From a virus, in IMG/VR virus record IMGVR_UViG_3300031857_001331, positions 1 to 24,384 of that record: a stretch of DNA of 24,384 nt, one strand, 5' to 3'. A model generated the notes under the pieces. It had not been told where the DNA came from. It searched no databases and saw only the letters and a list, made by a program, of their open reading frames with translations. A program made the translations under genes and the position numbers. Shown here one piece after another: positions 1 to 5,998 of this stretch (the stretch's first letter is position 1; every line of letters begins with the position of its first letter).

Positions 1-1
1 C

Positions 2-805
2 AAGTTCCGCTGGCTGTTCCCGGCTGAGATTTTTGACGCCCAGAAGCTCTCGATCTTTGAGACCGGCGAGCACTGGGAGACCCGCCTCGTTCAGCGGCTC
101 CGCGACGCCGGCATGATCGTCGACGACCTCGACCCGGCCACCGGCGAGCAATGGCGCATCGTGTTCGCGGGCGGTCACGCATCCGGCCGGACCGACGGCA
201 AGGTCACGGGCGTGCCCGAGGCGCCGAAGACCATGCACGTCTTCGAGGCCAAGAGCATGAACGACCGCGCCTTTAAGGCGCTGCTGAAGGCTGGCTGCGT
301 GCGCGAGGGCAAGCCTGAGCATTTCGCCCAGGTCCAGACCTACCTGCACTGTCAGGGCCTGACGCGGGCGCTGTATCTTGGCGTCAACAAGAACACGGAC
401 GAACTGTACTGCGAGCGCATCGAGTACGACGTCCTGTTCGCGGTCGGGCTGATGACGAAGGCCGAGCGCATCGTGACGAGCGATCGTCGCCCGGCGTGTT
501 CGTGCCCCGTCTATTTCCTCAAGGCCGGCTACGGTTGCGCGCCGAACGACGGGCTCATGCCGGCGCGCTCGTGCCGCTCGTGCTTGCACGTCACGTTCCA
601 TCTGGACGGCGACGCTCGCGTTTCATGCGGTCGCCACAACCGCGACCTCTGCCTCGACGAGCAGCGCTTTGGCTGCCCGCAGCACCTGTTCAACCCGGAC
701 GCAGTGCCCGGTGAGCAGACCGACGTCGACCACGAGACCGAGCGGGTGACGTACCGGCTCGCGAGCGGCGACGTGTGGGTGGATTGCGGCGGGGTGGCCG
801 CATGA
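2..805 (+). CDS. PD-(D/E)XK family nuclease (5' end cut by window edge)
   Basis: The frame is open from base 2, so the start codon lies outside the window; 267 residues are visible. Motifs fit a RecB/YqaJ/Cas4-like PD-(D/E)XK exonuclease: an early Glu in GEHWETRL (about residues 22-29), the metal-binding Asp in GRTDG (62-66), FEAKS (81-85) as the E-x-K pair, and QVQTYL (110-115) as the Q-x-x-x-Y motif. The C-terminal third holds about a dozen cysteines (CSCPVYF, SCRSC, CGRHNRDLC and others), which may bind zinc or an Fe-S cluster. Phage enzymes of this type process DNA ends for recombination or replication. The stop overlaps the next start (ATGA), so it belongs to the early operon. Family assignment is fairly safe; the exact role is inferred. 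Confidence 0.72.
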   Translation, partial: KFRWLFPAEIFDAQKLSIFETGEHWETRLVQRLRDAGMIVDDLDPATGEQWRIVFAGGHASGRTDGKVTGVPEAPKTMHVFEAKSMNDRAFKALLKAGCVREGKPEHFAQVQTYLHCQGLTRALYLGVNKNTDELYCERIEYDVLFAVGLMTKAERIVTSDRRPACSCPVYFLKAGYGCAPNDGLMPARSCRSCLHVTFHLDGDARVSCGRHNRDLCLDEQRFGCPQHLFNPDAVPGEQTDVDHETERVTYRLASGDVWVDCGGVAA

Positions 806-2691
806 GTGCGCTCACCTACGGATCCGTCTGCTCCGGCATCGAGGCCGCGTCCGCCGCATGGCATCCGCTTGGCTGGAAGGCGTCGTTTTTTTCCGAGATC
901 GAGGCGTTCCCGCGCTCGGTCCTTGCTCACCATTACCCGGAGACCCCGCTTCATGGCGACTTCACCACGATCAAGGCTGGCGAATACGAGCCAATCGACC
1001 TTTTGGTCGGAGGAACACCTTGCCAGTCTTTCAGCGTCGCCGGGCTCAGAGGCGGACTGGATGACGACCGGGGCAACCTGGCCCTCGAATATCTTAGGCT
1101 GGCTGACCGACTGCGGCCCCGATGGCTGGTGTGGGAGAACGTCCCCGGCGTCCTGTCATCGAACGGAGGACGGGACTTTGGAGCCATTCTCGGGGGCATG
1201 GTCGAACTCGGGTATGGCGTCGCCTACCGAGTCCTTGACGCTCAGTTCTTCGGAGTGGCCCAGCGCCGCCGCCGTGTGTTCGTTGTCGGATACCTTGGAG
1301 ACTGGCGACGTGCCGCAGCGGTTCTATTTGAGCGCCACAGCCTGTCGGGGAATCCTGCGCCGCGCAGAGAAAAGGGGCCGGGCGTTGCCGCGCTCACTGC
1401 AAACGGCGTTGGAACTTGTGGCGCGGACGACAACCAGGGACAGGCCGGTCACCTGATCGCCCACACCCTCAAGGGCGAGGGCTTCGACGCCAGCGAGGAC
1501 GGGACGGGTCGCGGGACGCCGATCGTGCCTGTGGCGTTCTCCATCATGCCGATGAACAGCGGCAAGGACTTCAAGGGCCGGGAGACGAACGTATCGCAGC
1601 CCGTCATGGCTGCGGGGCCTACGGGGGGAAACCAGGGCGGGGATTACATTGTCCAGCCCGCGGTGGCTTACGCCATTCAGGAGCGCGCCGTCTGCGAGAA
1701 CCCGAACGCCGGGCCTGACGGTGCTGGGTTCAGGTCAGATGATGCCGCCTACACGCTGGAAGCTCGGACCGTGCCGCAAGCGGTGGCGCACGTCAGCGCA
1801 AGCCCCACGCTTCGGGCCGGGGGGAACGCCACAGGCGGAAACCGACCGCAGGGGACCGACGCCGACACTGCGGAAAGCCTGCTCACAGCCGGCTCCGCCG
1901 TCCGCCGCCTAACCCCCCGCGAATGCGAGCGCCTTCAGGGCTTCCCCGAAATCACGAATGAGCTCAGGATTCTCGTATGCAGAAGCGAGGACGAGAAACA
2001 CGCGCTTGCGTCGTCTGCGGCGAGGGGTTCAGCAGCCCTCGCGCTCGGGCCAAGCGCACCTGTGGCCGTCAATGTGCTGATCGACTTAGAGCGGCAGGTT
2101 CTTCAGCTACACAGTGCCGGAAAGTCGTCTTGGTCTGCGAGCATTGCGGAACTCGAAAGCTCGTCTCTCCCACCTATGCCGAGCGACGCTTTTGCTCTCC
2201 TGGCTGTGCTCATGAACGCCGCCGTGGCGAACTCAACCCGCATTGGAAGGGCGGAATCACCACAGAGCACCAAGCCTTTTATTCATCCGCTGAATGGAAG
2301 CGCGTTTGTGGCTCTGTCTGGGCCCGAGATCACCGAACGTGCCAGCGATGCGGCGTGGTTCATCGACGGCCTGACCCGATGTTCGAGGTCCACCACATCG
2401 CCACTTGGGTCAAACGACCCGACCTTCGCCTCGACACTGGAAACCTTGTCCTGCTGTGTGGCGATTGCCATGGCTGGGTTCATTCCCGAGGCAATGCGGA
2501 GCGGCTGTTCCTACGAGATTAGGTTCACGACGCACCACGGCTACACCTCCGTCCCGCATCGCGGAAAGCCCGCCGCTGACGGCCCTCGATACAAGGCTCT
2601 GGGCAACAGCATGGCGGTTCCGTGCATGCGCTGGATCGGTGAGCGCATCCAGGCTGTCGAGGCGGTTCGGTCGCTGGAGCAGGCCGCATGA
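802..2691 (+). CDS. DNA (cytosine-5-)-methyltransferase with a 196-residue insertion
   Basis: A C5-cytosine DNA methyltransferase of 629 aa. Motif I is CSGIEAASAAW (10-20), motif IV GGTPCQSFS with catalytic Cys74, motif VI WENVPG (111-116), motif VIII QRRRRVF, motif IX RRLTPRECERLQGFP, and motif X GPRYKALGNSMAVP near the C-terminus. The ATG at 802 overlaps the upstream stop and directly precedes the SAM-binding motif, so it is preferred over longer alternatives. Residues 384-579 (nt 1951-2538), between motifs IX and X, match nothing in the family. In relatives GFP is followed within a few residues by a Y-T-x-x-P segment, found here only at 2539 (GYTSVPHRGKPA). The insert encodes an HNH endonuclease in another frame, yet this frame stays open throughout. 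Whether the enzyme works with the insert is unknown. Likely role: self-methylation against host restriction. Confidence 0.9.
   Translation: MSALTYGSVCSGIEAASAAWHPLGWKASFFSEIEAFPRSVLAHHYPETPLHGDFTTIKAGEYEPIDLLVGGTPCQSFSVAGLRGGLDDDRGNLALEYLRLADRLRPRWLVWENVPGVLSSNGGRDFGAILGGMVELGYGVAYRVLDAQFFGVAQRRRRVFVVGYLGDWRRAAAVLFERHSLSGNPAPRREKGPGVAALTANGVGTCGADDNQGQAGHLIAHTLKGEGFDASEDGTGRGTPIVPVAFSIMPMNSGKDFKGRETNVSQPVMAAGPTGGNQGGDYIVQPAVAYAIQERAVCENPNAGPDGAGFRSDDAAYTLEARTVPQAVAHVSASPTLRAGGNATGGNRPQGTDADTAESLLTAGSAVRRLTPRECERLQGFPEITNELRILVCRSEDEKHALASSAARGSAALALGPSAPVAVNVLIDLERQVLQLHSAGKSSWSASIAELESSSLPPMPSDAFALLAVLMNAAVANSTRIGRAESPQSTKPFIHPLNGSAFVALSGPEITERASDAAWFIDGLTRCSRSTTSPLGSNDPTFASTLETLSCCVAIAMAGFIPEAMRSGCSYEIRFTTHHGYTSVPHRGKPAADGPRYKALGNSMAVPCMRWIGERIQAVEAVRSLEQAA
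1977..2522 (+). CDS. HNH homing endonuclease nested out of frame in the methyltransferase gene
   Basis: A 181-aa HNH endonuclease read one base earlier in register than the surrounding methyltransferase. Two CxxC-CxxxC zinc fingers come first (C11/C14/C29/C33 and C54/C57/C73/C77), then the NPHWKGG linker motif (87-93) common in phage HNH proteins. The HNH core follows: CQRC (122-125), VHHI (138-141), Asn156 in TGNLVLLC, and CGDCH (161-165). The ATG at 1977 has an AGGA at 1966-1969, and an in-frame TGA at 1959-1961 excludes an upstream start, so it is not a frameshift product of the methyltransferase. It probably cleaves an insert-free methyltransferase allele to home into it. The 588-nt insertion is almost all coding, leaving no room for a group I intron core. 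Confidence 0.88.
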   Translation: MQKRGRETRACVVCGEGFSSPRARAKRTCGRQCADRLRAAGSSATQCRKVVLVCEHCGTRKLVSPTYAERRFCSPGCAHERRRGELNPHWKGGITTEHQAFYSSAEWKRVCGSVWARDHRTCQRCGVVHRRPDPMFEVHHIATWVKRPDLRLDTGNLVLLCGDCHGWVHSRGNAERLFLRD

Positions 2692-4316
2692 CCCAACTCC
2701 GCCCCTACCAATCCGCCGCCATCGACTCCGTCCTCTCATACTGGGAACGGGGCGGCGGCAACCCCCTCGTCGACATGGCGACCGGCCTCGGCAAGTCCGT
2801 CACGATCGGCGACCTGACGCAGCGCCTCATGGGCGCCTACCCCCAGATGCGCGTGCTCATGCTCGTGCATGTGCGGGAGCTGGTCGCCCAGAACGCCAAG
2901 GCGCTGCTCTCCCTCTGGCCGCAAGCCCCTGTCGGCATCTACTCGGCCGGTCTCGGCCGGCGCGACACCAGTCAGCGGATCATCTTCGCCAGCATCCAGT
3001 CGGTCTATCGGCGGGCGAAGGAGCTCGGCGCGTTCGACCTGGTCCTGATCGACGAGGCGCATCTGGTCCCGTCGGCAGGCGAGGGCATGTACCGGCACCT
3101 GCTCGATGCCCTGCGTGAGATGCGGCCGGACCTGCGTGTCGCCGGCTTCACCGCCACGCCGTTCCGCATGGACTCGGGTCGCCTCGACGACGGCAAGGAC
3201 CGCCTGTTCGACGAGATCGTGTTCTCCTACGGCATCGGCAAAGGCATCGACGACGGCTGGCTGTCGCCGCTGGTGTCCAAGTCCGGCGCGACCGAGATCG
3301 ACGTGTCGATGGTGGCCAAGCGGGGAGGGGAGTTCGTCTCCGGCGCCCTCGAGGCCGCGGCAGATGACGACGCAGTCACCCAGGCTGCCGTCTCGGAGAT
3401 CATCACGCTCGGCGAGGGGCGGCGATCGTGGCTGGCGTTCTGCGCCGGCGTGAAGCACGCGCACCATGTCCGCGACGAGTTCGTGCGGCAGGGCGTGTCG
3501 TGCGAGGTCATCTCTGGCGAGACGCATCCGGGCGACCGGGCCCGGTTCATCGACGACTTCCGTGCCGGACGCCTGCGCTGCCTCACCAACTGCAACGTCC
3601 TGACGACCGGCTTCGACGCGCCCGGCCTCGACATGATCGCGCTGCTGCGTCCGACGCTCTCGCCCGGCCTGCTCGTGCAGATGCTTGGCCGCGGCACCCG
3701 ACTGGCGGAGGGCAAAGCGGACTGTCTCGTGCTCGACTACACCGGCACGATCCGCCGCCTCGGCCCAGTCGACACGCTCACCGTTGATCGTCGGCCGGGC
3801 AAGAAGGGTGCGCCCGACGCGGCGAAGGTCACGGACGTCCGCGCCAAGGAGTGCCCGACCTGCAAGTCCCTCGCCGCGCTTAACGCCCAGACCTGCGCCT
3901 TCTGTGGCCACGAATGGACGCTCGACAAGGCCCGGCACGACGCTGAGGCGGACGACGTCGCGATCCTCTCACGGGATCTGCGCAACCAGCCGCCGGAGGA
4001 GATCCCGGTCGTCACCTGGATGGCGCGTCGGCACGTCAAGGCCGGATCGCCGGACAGTCTGCGCGTCACCTACTCGGCCGGGCTGATGTCCTACCCCGAG
4101 TGGGTGCTGCTGCAACACAGCGGGCCCGGACGATACCGCGCCGAGAAGTGGTGGGTCGCGCACGGCGGGCGATTGCCGGTGCCGGACACGATCGAGGACG
4201 CCTTGGTGCGTTGGAGCGAGCTTTCGCAGCCCGCCTTCATTGGAATTCAAAAAAACGGAAAGTGGTGGAACATCGTTTCGCGCCGCTTCACTCAATCACA
4301 GGAGCAAGCGGCATGA
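2688..4316 (+). CDS. SF2 DEAH-box helicase with zinc ribbon
   Basis: A 542-aa superfamily 2 helicase. Visible motifs are the Q-like LRPYQ (4-8), Walker A ATGLGKS (31-37), DEAH (122-125), motif III FTATP (154-158), motif V TTGFDAP (306-312) and motif VI QMLGRGTR (331-338). A four-cysteine zinc ribbon follows (C389, C392, C403, C406), then about 135 residues without recognised motifs. This type unwinds duplex or branched DNA in phage replication and recombination, like UvsW or RecG-like proteins. The ATG overlaps the methyltransferase stop by four bases, placing it in the same operon beside the nuclease. The family is certain; whether it serves replication, repair or recombination is inferred from context. 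Confidence 0.9.
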   Translation: MTQLRPYQSAAIDSVLSYWERGGGNPLVDMATGLGKSVTIGDLTQRLMGAYPQMRVLMLVHVRELVAQNAKALLSLWPQAPVGIYSAGLGRRDTSQRIIFASIQSVYRRAKELGAFDLVLIDEAHLVPSAGEGMYRHLLDALREMRPDLRVAGFTATPFRMDSGRLDDGKDRLFDEIVFSYGIGKGIDDGWLSPLVSKSGATEIDVSMVAKRGGEFVSGALEAAADDDAVTQAAVSEIITLGEGRRSWLAFCAGVKHAHHVRDEFVRQGVSCEVISGETHPGDRARFIDDFRAGRLRCLTNCNVLTTGFDAPGLDMIALLRPTLSPGLLVQMLGRGTRLAEGKADCLVLDYTGTIRRLGPVDTLTVDRRPGKKGAPDAAKVTDVRAKECPTCKSLAALNAQTCAFCGHEWTLDKARHDAEADDVAILSRDLRNQPPEEIPVVTWMARRHVKAGSPDSLRVTYSAGLMSYPEWVLLQHSGPGRYRAEKWWVAHGGRLPVPDTIEDALVRWSELSQPAFIGIQKNGKWWNIVSRRFTQSQEQAA

Positions 4317-4687
4317 CCGCGACCATCGAATCCCTCCGCGCTGAGGTCGAGTACCTGCGCGAGCAACTGTCTGGCCTGACCGGCAGTATCGACTACCAGT
4401 CCCGCCTCCGCATGGAGTTCGGCCTGACACCCAAGCAGGCGGGCATCCTCGCCCTGTTCATGAACACGTCGCGGCCCGTGTCGCAGTCGATCGTGTACGC
4501 GAACGTGTACGAATATCCGGGCGGCGACGGTCCTGACTTCCCGATCGTCAAGGTCGGCATCTCGCAACTGCGCCGCAAACTGGCATCGTTCAACGCGCCT
4601 GGCCGCATCGCCAACTCCTACGGGACCGGCACCTACCAACTGTCCGACGACCTGCGCGAATGGGTCAGCGAGAGGGTCGCGGCATGA
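4313..4687 (+). CDS. Coiled-coil plus winged-helix DNA-binding protein
   Basis: A 124-aa protein starting at ATG 4313, with GGAG at 4301-4304, overlapping the helicase stop. The first 20 or so residues form a heptad-like coiled coil (IESLRAEVEYLREQL). The rest resembles the winged helix of OmpR/PhoB effector domains: LTPKQAGILALFM (helix 1), VGISQLRRKLASFN (recognition helix) and IANSYGTGTYQL (wing hairpin). There is no receiver domain, so it is not a classical response regulator. It probably dimerises through the coiled coil and binds DNA, as a regulator of this operon or of host genes. The fold is a moderately confident reading; the target is unknown. Confidence 0.6.
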   Translation: MTATIESLRAEVEYLREQLSGLTGSIDYQSRLRMEFGLTPKQAGILALFMNTSRPVSQSIVYANVYEYPGGDGPDFPIVKVGISQLRRKLASFNAPGRIANSYGTGTYQLSDDLREWVSERVAA

Positions 4688-5136
4688 TCGACTGGAACGA
4701 GGGTGTCGTGCGCGACCTGTGGCGCGAGGGCAAGTCGGCGCAGCAAATCGCCCAGTATTTTGGCATGAGCCGGAACGCTGTGTGCGGGCGGCTGTGGCGC
4801 ATGGGCGTTAAGCGCGAGGGCGCGGCCTCGCTCGGCATCAGAACCAGGGCTGCGCCCAAGCCTCAGCGCGTCAAGAAGTTCAAGGTGGTCAAGCCGCCCA
4901 AGCCGCCGCGTGTCGAGGCGGTGGTCGCGGTGCCGGTGGTCATCGACATCATGGCCGCGCGCCCGTTCCTGTCGCGGACCATGCGCGAGTGCTCGTGGAT
5001 TCTCGACGACGGCAACGCCTGCTGCAACCCGTGTGACGGGGGCACGAGCTACTGCGCCGGCCACCGCGCGATCGTCTATCGCCCGACGGTCAAGGCGAAG
5101 GAATACGAGCGGTCCCTGCGGAGGTTCGTCGCATGA
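4684..5136 (+). CDS. gcrA: GcrA-like cell cycle regulator
   Basis: A 150-aa homologue of GcrA, the alphaproteobacterial cell-cycle regulator that binds RNA polymerase sigma-70 and reads CcrM (GANTC) methylation. The N-terminus MIDWNEGVVRDLW is the family signature, followed by a helix-turn-helix (KSAQQIAQYFGMSRNAVCGR, 17-36). Next come a basic, Pro-rich linker (KPQRVKKFKVVKPPKPP) and a Cys-rich C-terminal domain (RECSWIL, CCNPC, SYCAGH) like the sigma-binding domain of GcrA. The ATG at 4684 overlaps the previous stop (ATGA). It sits two genes upstream of a small protein that precedes the phage adenine methyltransferase. It probably redirects host RNA polymerase or disturbs the host methylation-controlled programme; this is inferred. 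Confidence 0.87.
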   Translation: MIDWNEGVVRDLWREGKSAQQIAQYFGMSRNAVCGRLWRMGVKREGAASLGIRTRAAPKPQRVKKFKVVKPPKPPRVEAVVAVPVVIDIMAARPFLSRTMRECSWILDDGNACCNPCDGGTSYCAGHRAIVYRPTVKAKEYERSLRRFVA

Positions 5137-5303
5137 CCCGCTTCAACGCAACAATCACCGGCGGCTACGTCACGCGAACCGGCGAGATCGTCCTGAACGT
5201 GAAGCCTGATCGGGGCGACGTCGTGCAGGTGAAATACTGGGAGGCGCTGCCGGACGGCAAGCGCGTGCTGCTGGCTGATGGTCAGATTGTGGGGGTTCAG
5301 TGA
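5133..5303 (+). CDS. Small hypothetical protein
   Basis: A 56-aa protein, ATG at 5133 overlapping the GcrA stop and ending in TGA 5301-5303, which overlaps the next ATG. The sequence alternates hydrophobic and polar residues (FNATITGGYVTR, GEIVLNVKP, VVQVKYWEAL, RVLLADGQIVGV), suggesting a small all-beta domain. There is no signal peptide, cysteine or catalytic motif. Its place in an unbroken chain of overlapping genes is the main reason to believe it is real. Function not recognised. Confidence 0.6.
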   Translation: MTRFNATITGGYVTRTGEIVLNVKPDRGDVVQVKYWEALPDGKRVLLADGQIVGVQ

Positions 5304-5506
5304 TGCAGTTTCTCACACTCGACGACATCAAGCGCGCGTCCGAGATCGGCGGCGCGCACCTGGACGCACTGGGCAAGTTCGACCTGCGCACCCTGTCCGC
5401 GGACGAGTACGTCACCTTCTGCCTGATCATCGTCAATGAGGCGAACAAGGCCGCGGGCGACCGCATCGTGTCGGCGTGGACGATTCCGGTGGGGGGTCTG
5501 GGGTGA
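5303..5506 (+). CDS. Small hypothetical protein
   Basis: A 67-aa protein (MQFLTLDDIKRASEIGG...) that begins in the TGATG overlap with the preceding gene and ends in a GTGA overlap with the adenine methyltransferase. It looks mostly helical with acidic patches and has no recognised motif. Translational coupling on both sides supports it as a real gene. Its stop lies in the G-rich stretch that also supplies the ribosome binding site of the methyltransferase gene. Function unknown. Confidence 0.6.
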   Translation: MQFLTLDDIKRASEIGGAHLDALGKFDLRTLSADEYVTFCLIIVNEANKAAGDRIVSAWTIPVGGLG

Positions 5507-5823
5507 GTAGCTGGGAAACTCCGGGCGCGTCCGACGAATGGTTCACGCCCGCGTATGTGTTCGACGCGCTCGGCGTCCGCTTCGATCTTGACGTTGCCTC
5601 GCCTGACGGCCTGACGACACACGTCCCGGCCGATGAAAGCATCACCGCCGACAGCTTGGCCGTCGACTGGGCCGGCTTCGTCTGGATGAACCCGCCGTTC
5701 GGGGGGCGGAACGGCATCGCCCCGTGGCTGGACAAGTTCTTCGCTCACGATGGGGGGGGGGATCGCCCTCACGCCGGATCGAACATCGGCGCCGTGGTTC
5801 CGCTCCGCTTGGACTCGCGCTGA
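5503..5823 (+). CDS. Phage N6-adenine DNA methyltransferase, N-terminal part (frameshifted at G10)
   Basis: Starts at GTG 5503 (GTGA overlap, G-rich ribosome site upstream). The first 86 residues match the phage Dam family: DEWFTPAYVFDAL (11-23), FDLDVASP (27-34) and the catalytic NPPF (63-66, a D/N-PP-Y/F motif). After the G10 tract at 5752-5761 the frame runs into 21 unrelated residues and stops at 5821-5823. With nine Gs instead of ten, the frame would continue into the ORF ending at 5998 and give a 164-aa enzyme of usual family length. The family methylates adenine N6, commonly to protect phage DNA. As written the product lacks the C-terminal half; slippage, phase variation or a homopolymer sequencing error could explain it. 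Confidence 0.8.
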   Translation: MSSWETPGASDEWFTPAYVFDALGVRFDLDVASPDGLTTHVPADESITADSLAVDWAGFVWMNPPFGGRNGIAPWLDKFFAHDGGGDRPHAGSNIGAVVPLRLDSR

Positions 5824-5998
5824 CATGGTTATGTTCACTCCCAAGATCCGGTTCCTCCGCCCCGATGGCAGCGAGGGCGTTTCGCCGTCGAACGGCACCG
5901 CCCTGTTCGCCAAGGGTGACCGCGCCTGCGCGGCCCTGTCGCGTGCCGCGCGTGCTGGCCTCGGCATCATCGCATTGCCCCAGAGCGTCGCAGCATGA
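5750..5998 (+). CDS. Phage N6-adenine DNA methyltransferase, C-terminal part (out of frame with the N-terminal part)
   Basis: Continues the adenine methyltransferase in the next register after the G10 tract. The family-typical C-terminus is seen in IALTPDRTSAPWF, ADMVMFTPKIRFLRPDG and SPSNGTALFA, ending in an Ala/Gly-rich helix. An ATG at 5750-5752 abuts the G tract, but independent translation would lack the NPPF catalytic motif, so this fragment needs fusion to the upstream part to work. The stop overlaps the ATG of the primase gene (ATGA), showing that the operon structure is intact and that the break is only at the homopolymer. The sequence is well preserved on both sides, which argues against an old pseudogene. 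Confidence 0.75.
   Translation: MGGGIALTPDRTSAPWFRSAWTRADMVMFTPKIRFLRPDGSEGVSPSNGTALFAKGDRACAALSRAARAGLGIIALPQSVAA
5752..5761 (+). repeat. G10 homopolymer tract inside the adenine methyltransferase gene
   Basis: Ten consecutive Gs, counted as nine at 5752-5760 plus one at 5761. Reading one G fewer joins the two methyltransferase halves exactly in frame. Poly-G tracts are classic slippage sites and control phase-variable DNA methyltransferases in several bacteria; that use here is inferred. Confidence 0.9.

Noticed and set aside
1952-2530. TCACGA direct repeats at 1952-1957 and 2525-2530 as a target-site duplication
   Set aside because: The repeats flank the insert and would restore the frame, but six bases can match by chance, and the resulting junction is longer than the usual GFP-xx-YT spacing.
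1951-2538. Group I intron as the carrier of the methyltransferase HNH gene
   Set aside because: Only about 40 nt of the insertion are not HNH coding, too little for an intron core, and the host frame is uninterrupted. Splicing was therefore not proposed as the main explanation.
2736-3938. Long antisense open frame (400 codons) opposite the helicase gene
   Set aside because: It mirrors the helicase codons, as GC-rich coding DNA often does. It has no ribosome site, no recognisable domain and a biased Arg/Ala/Gly/His composition.
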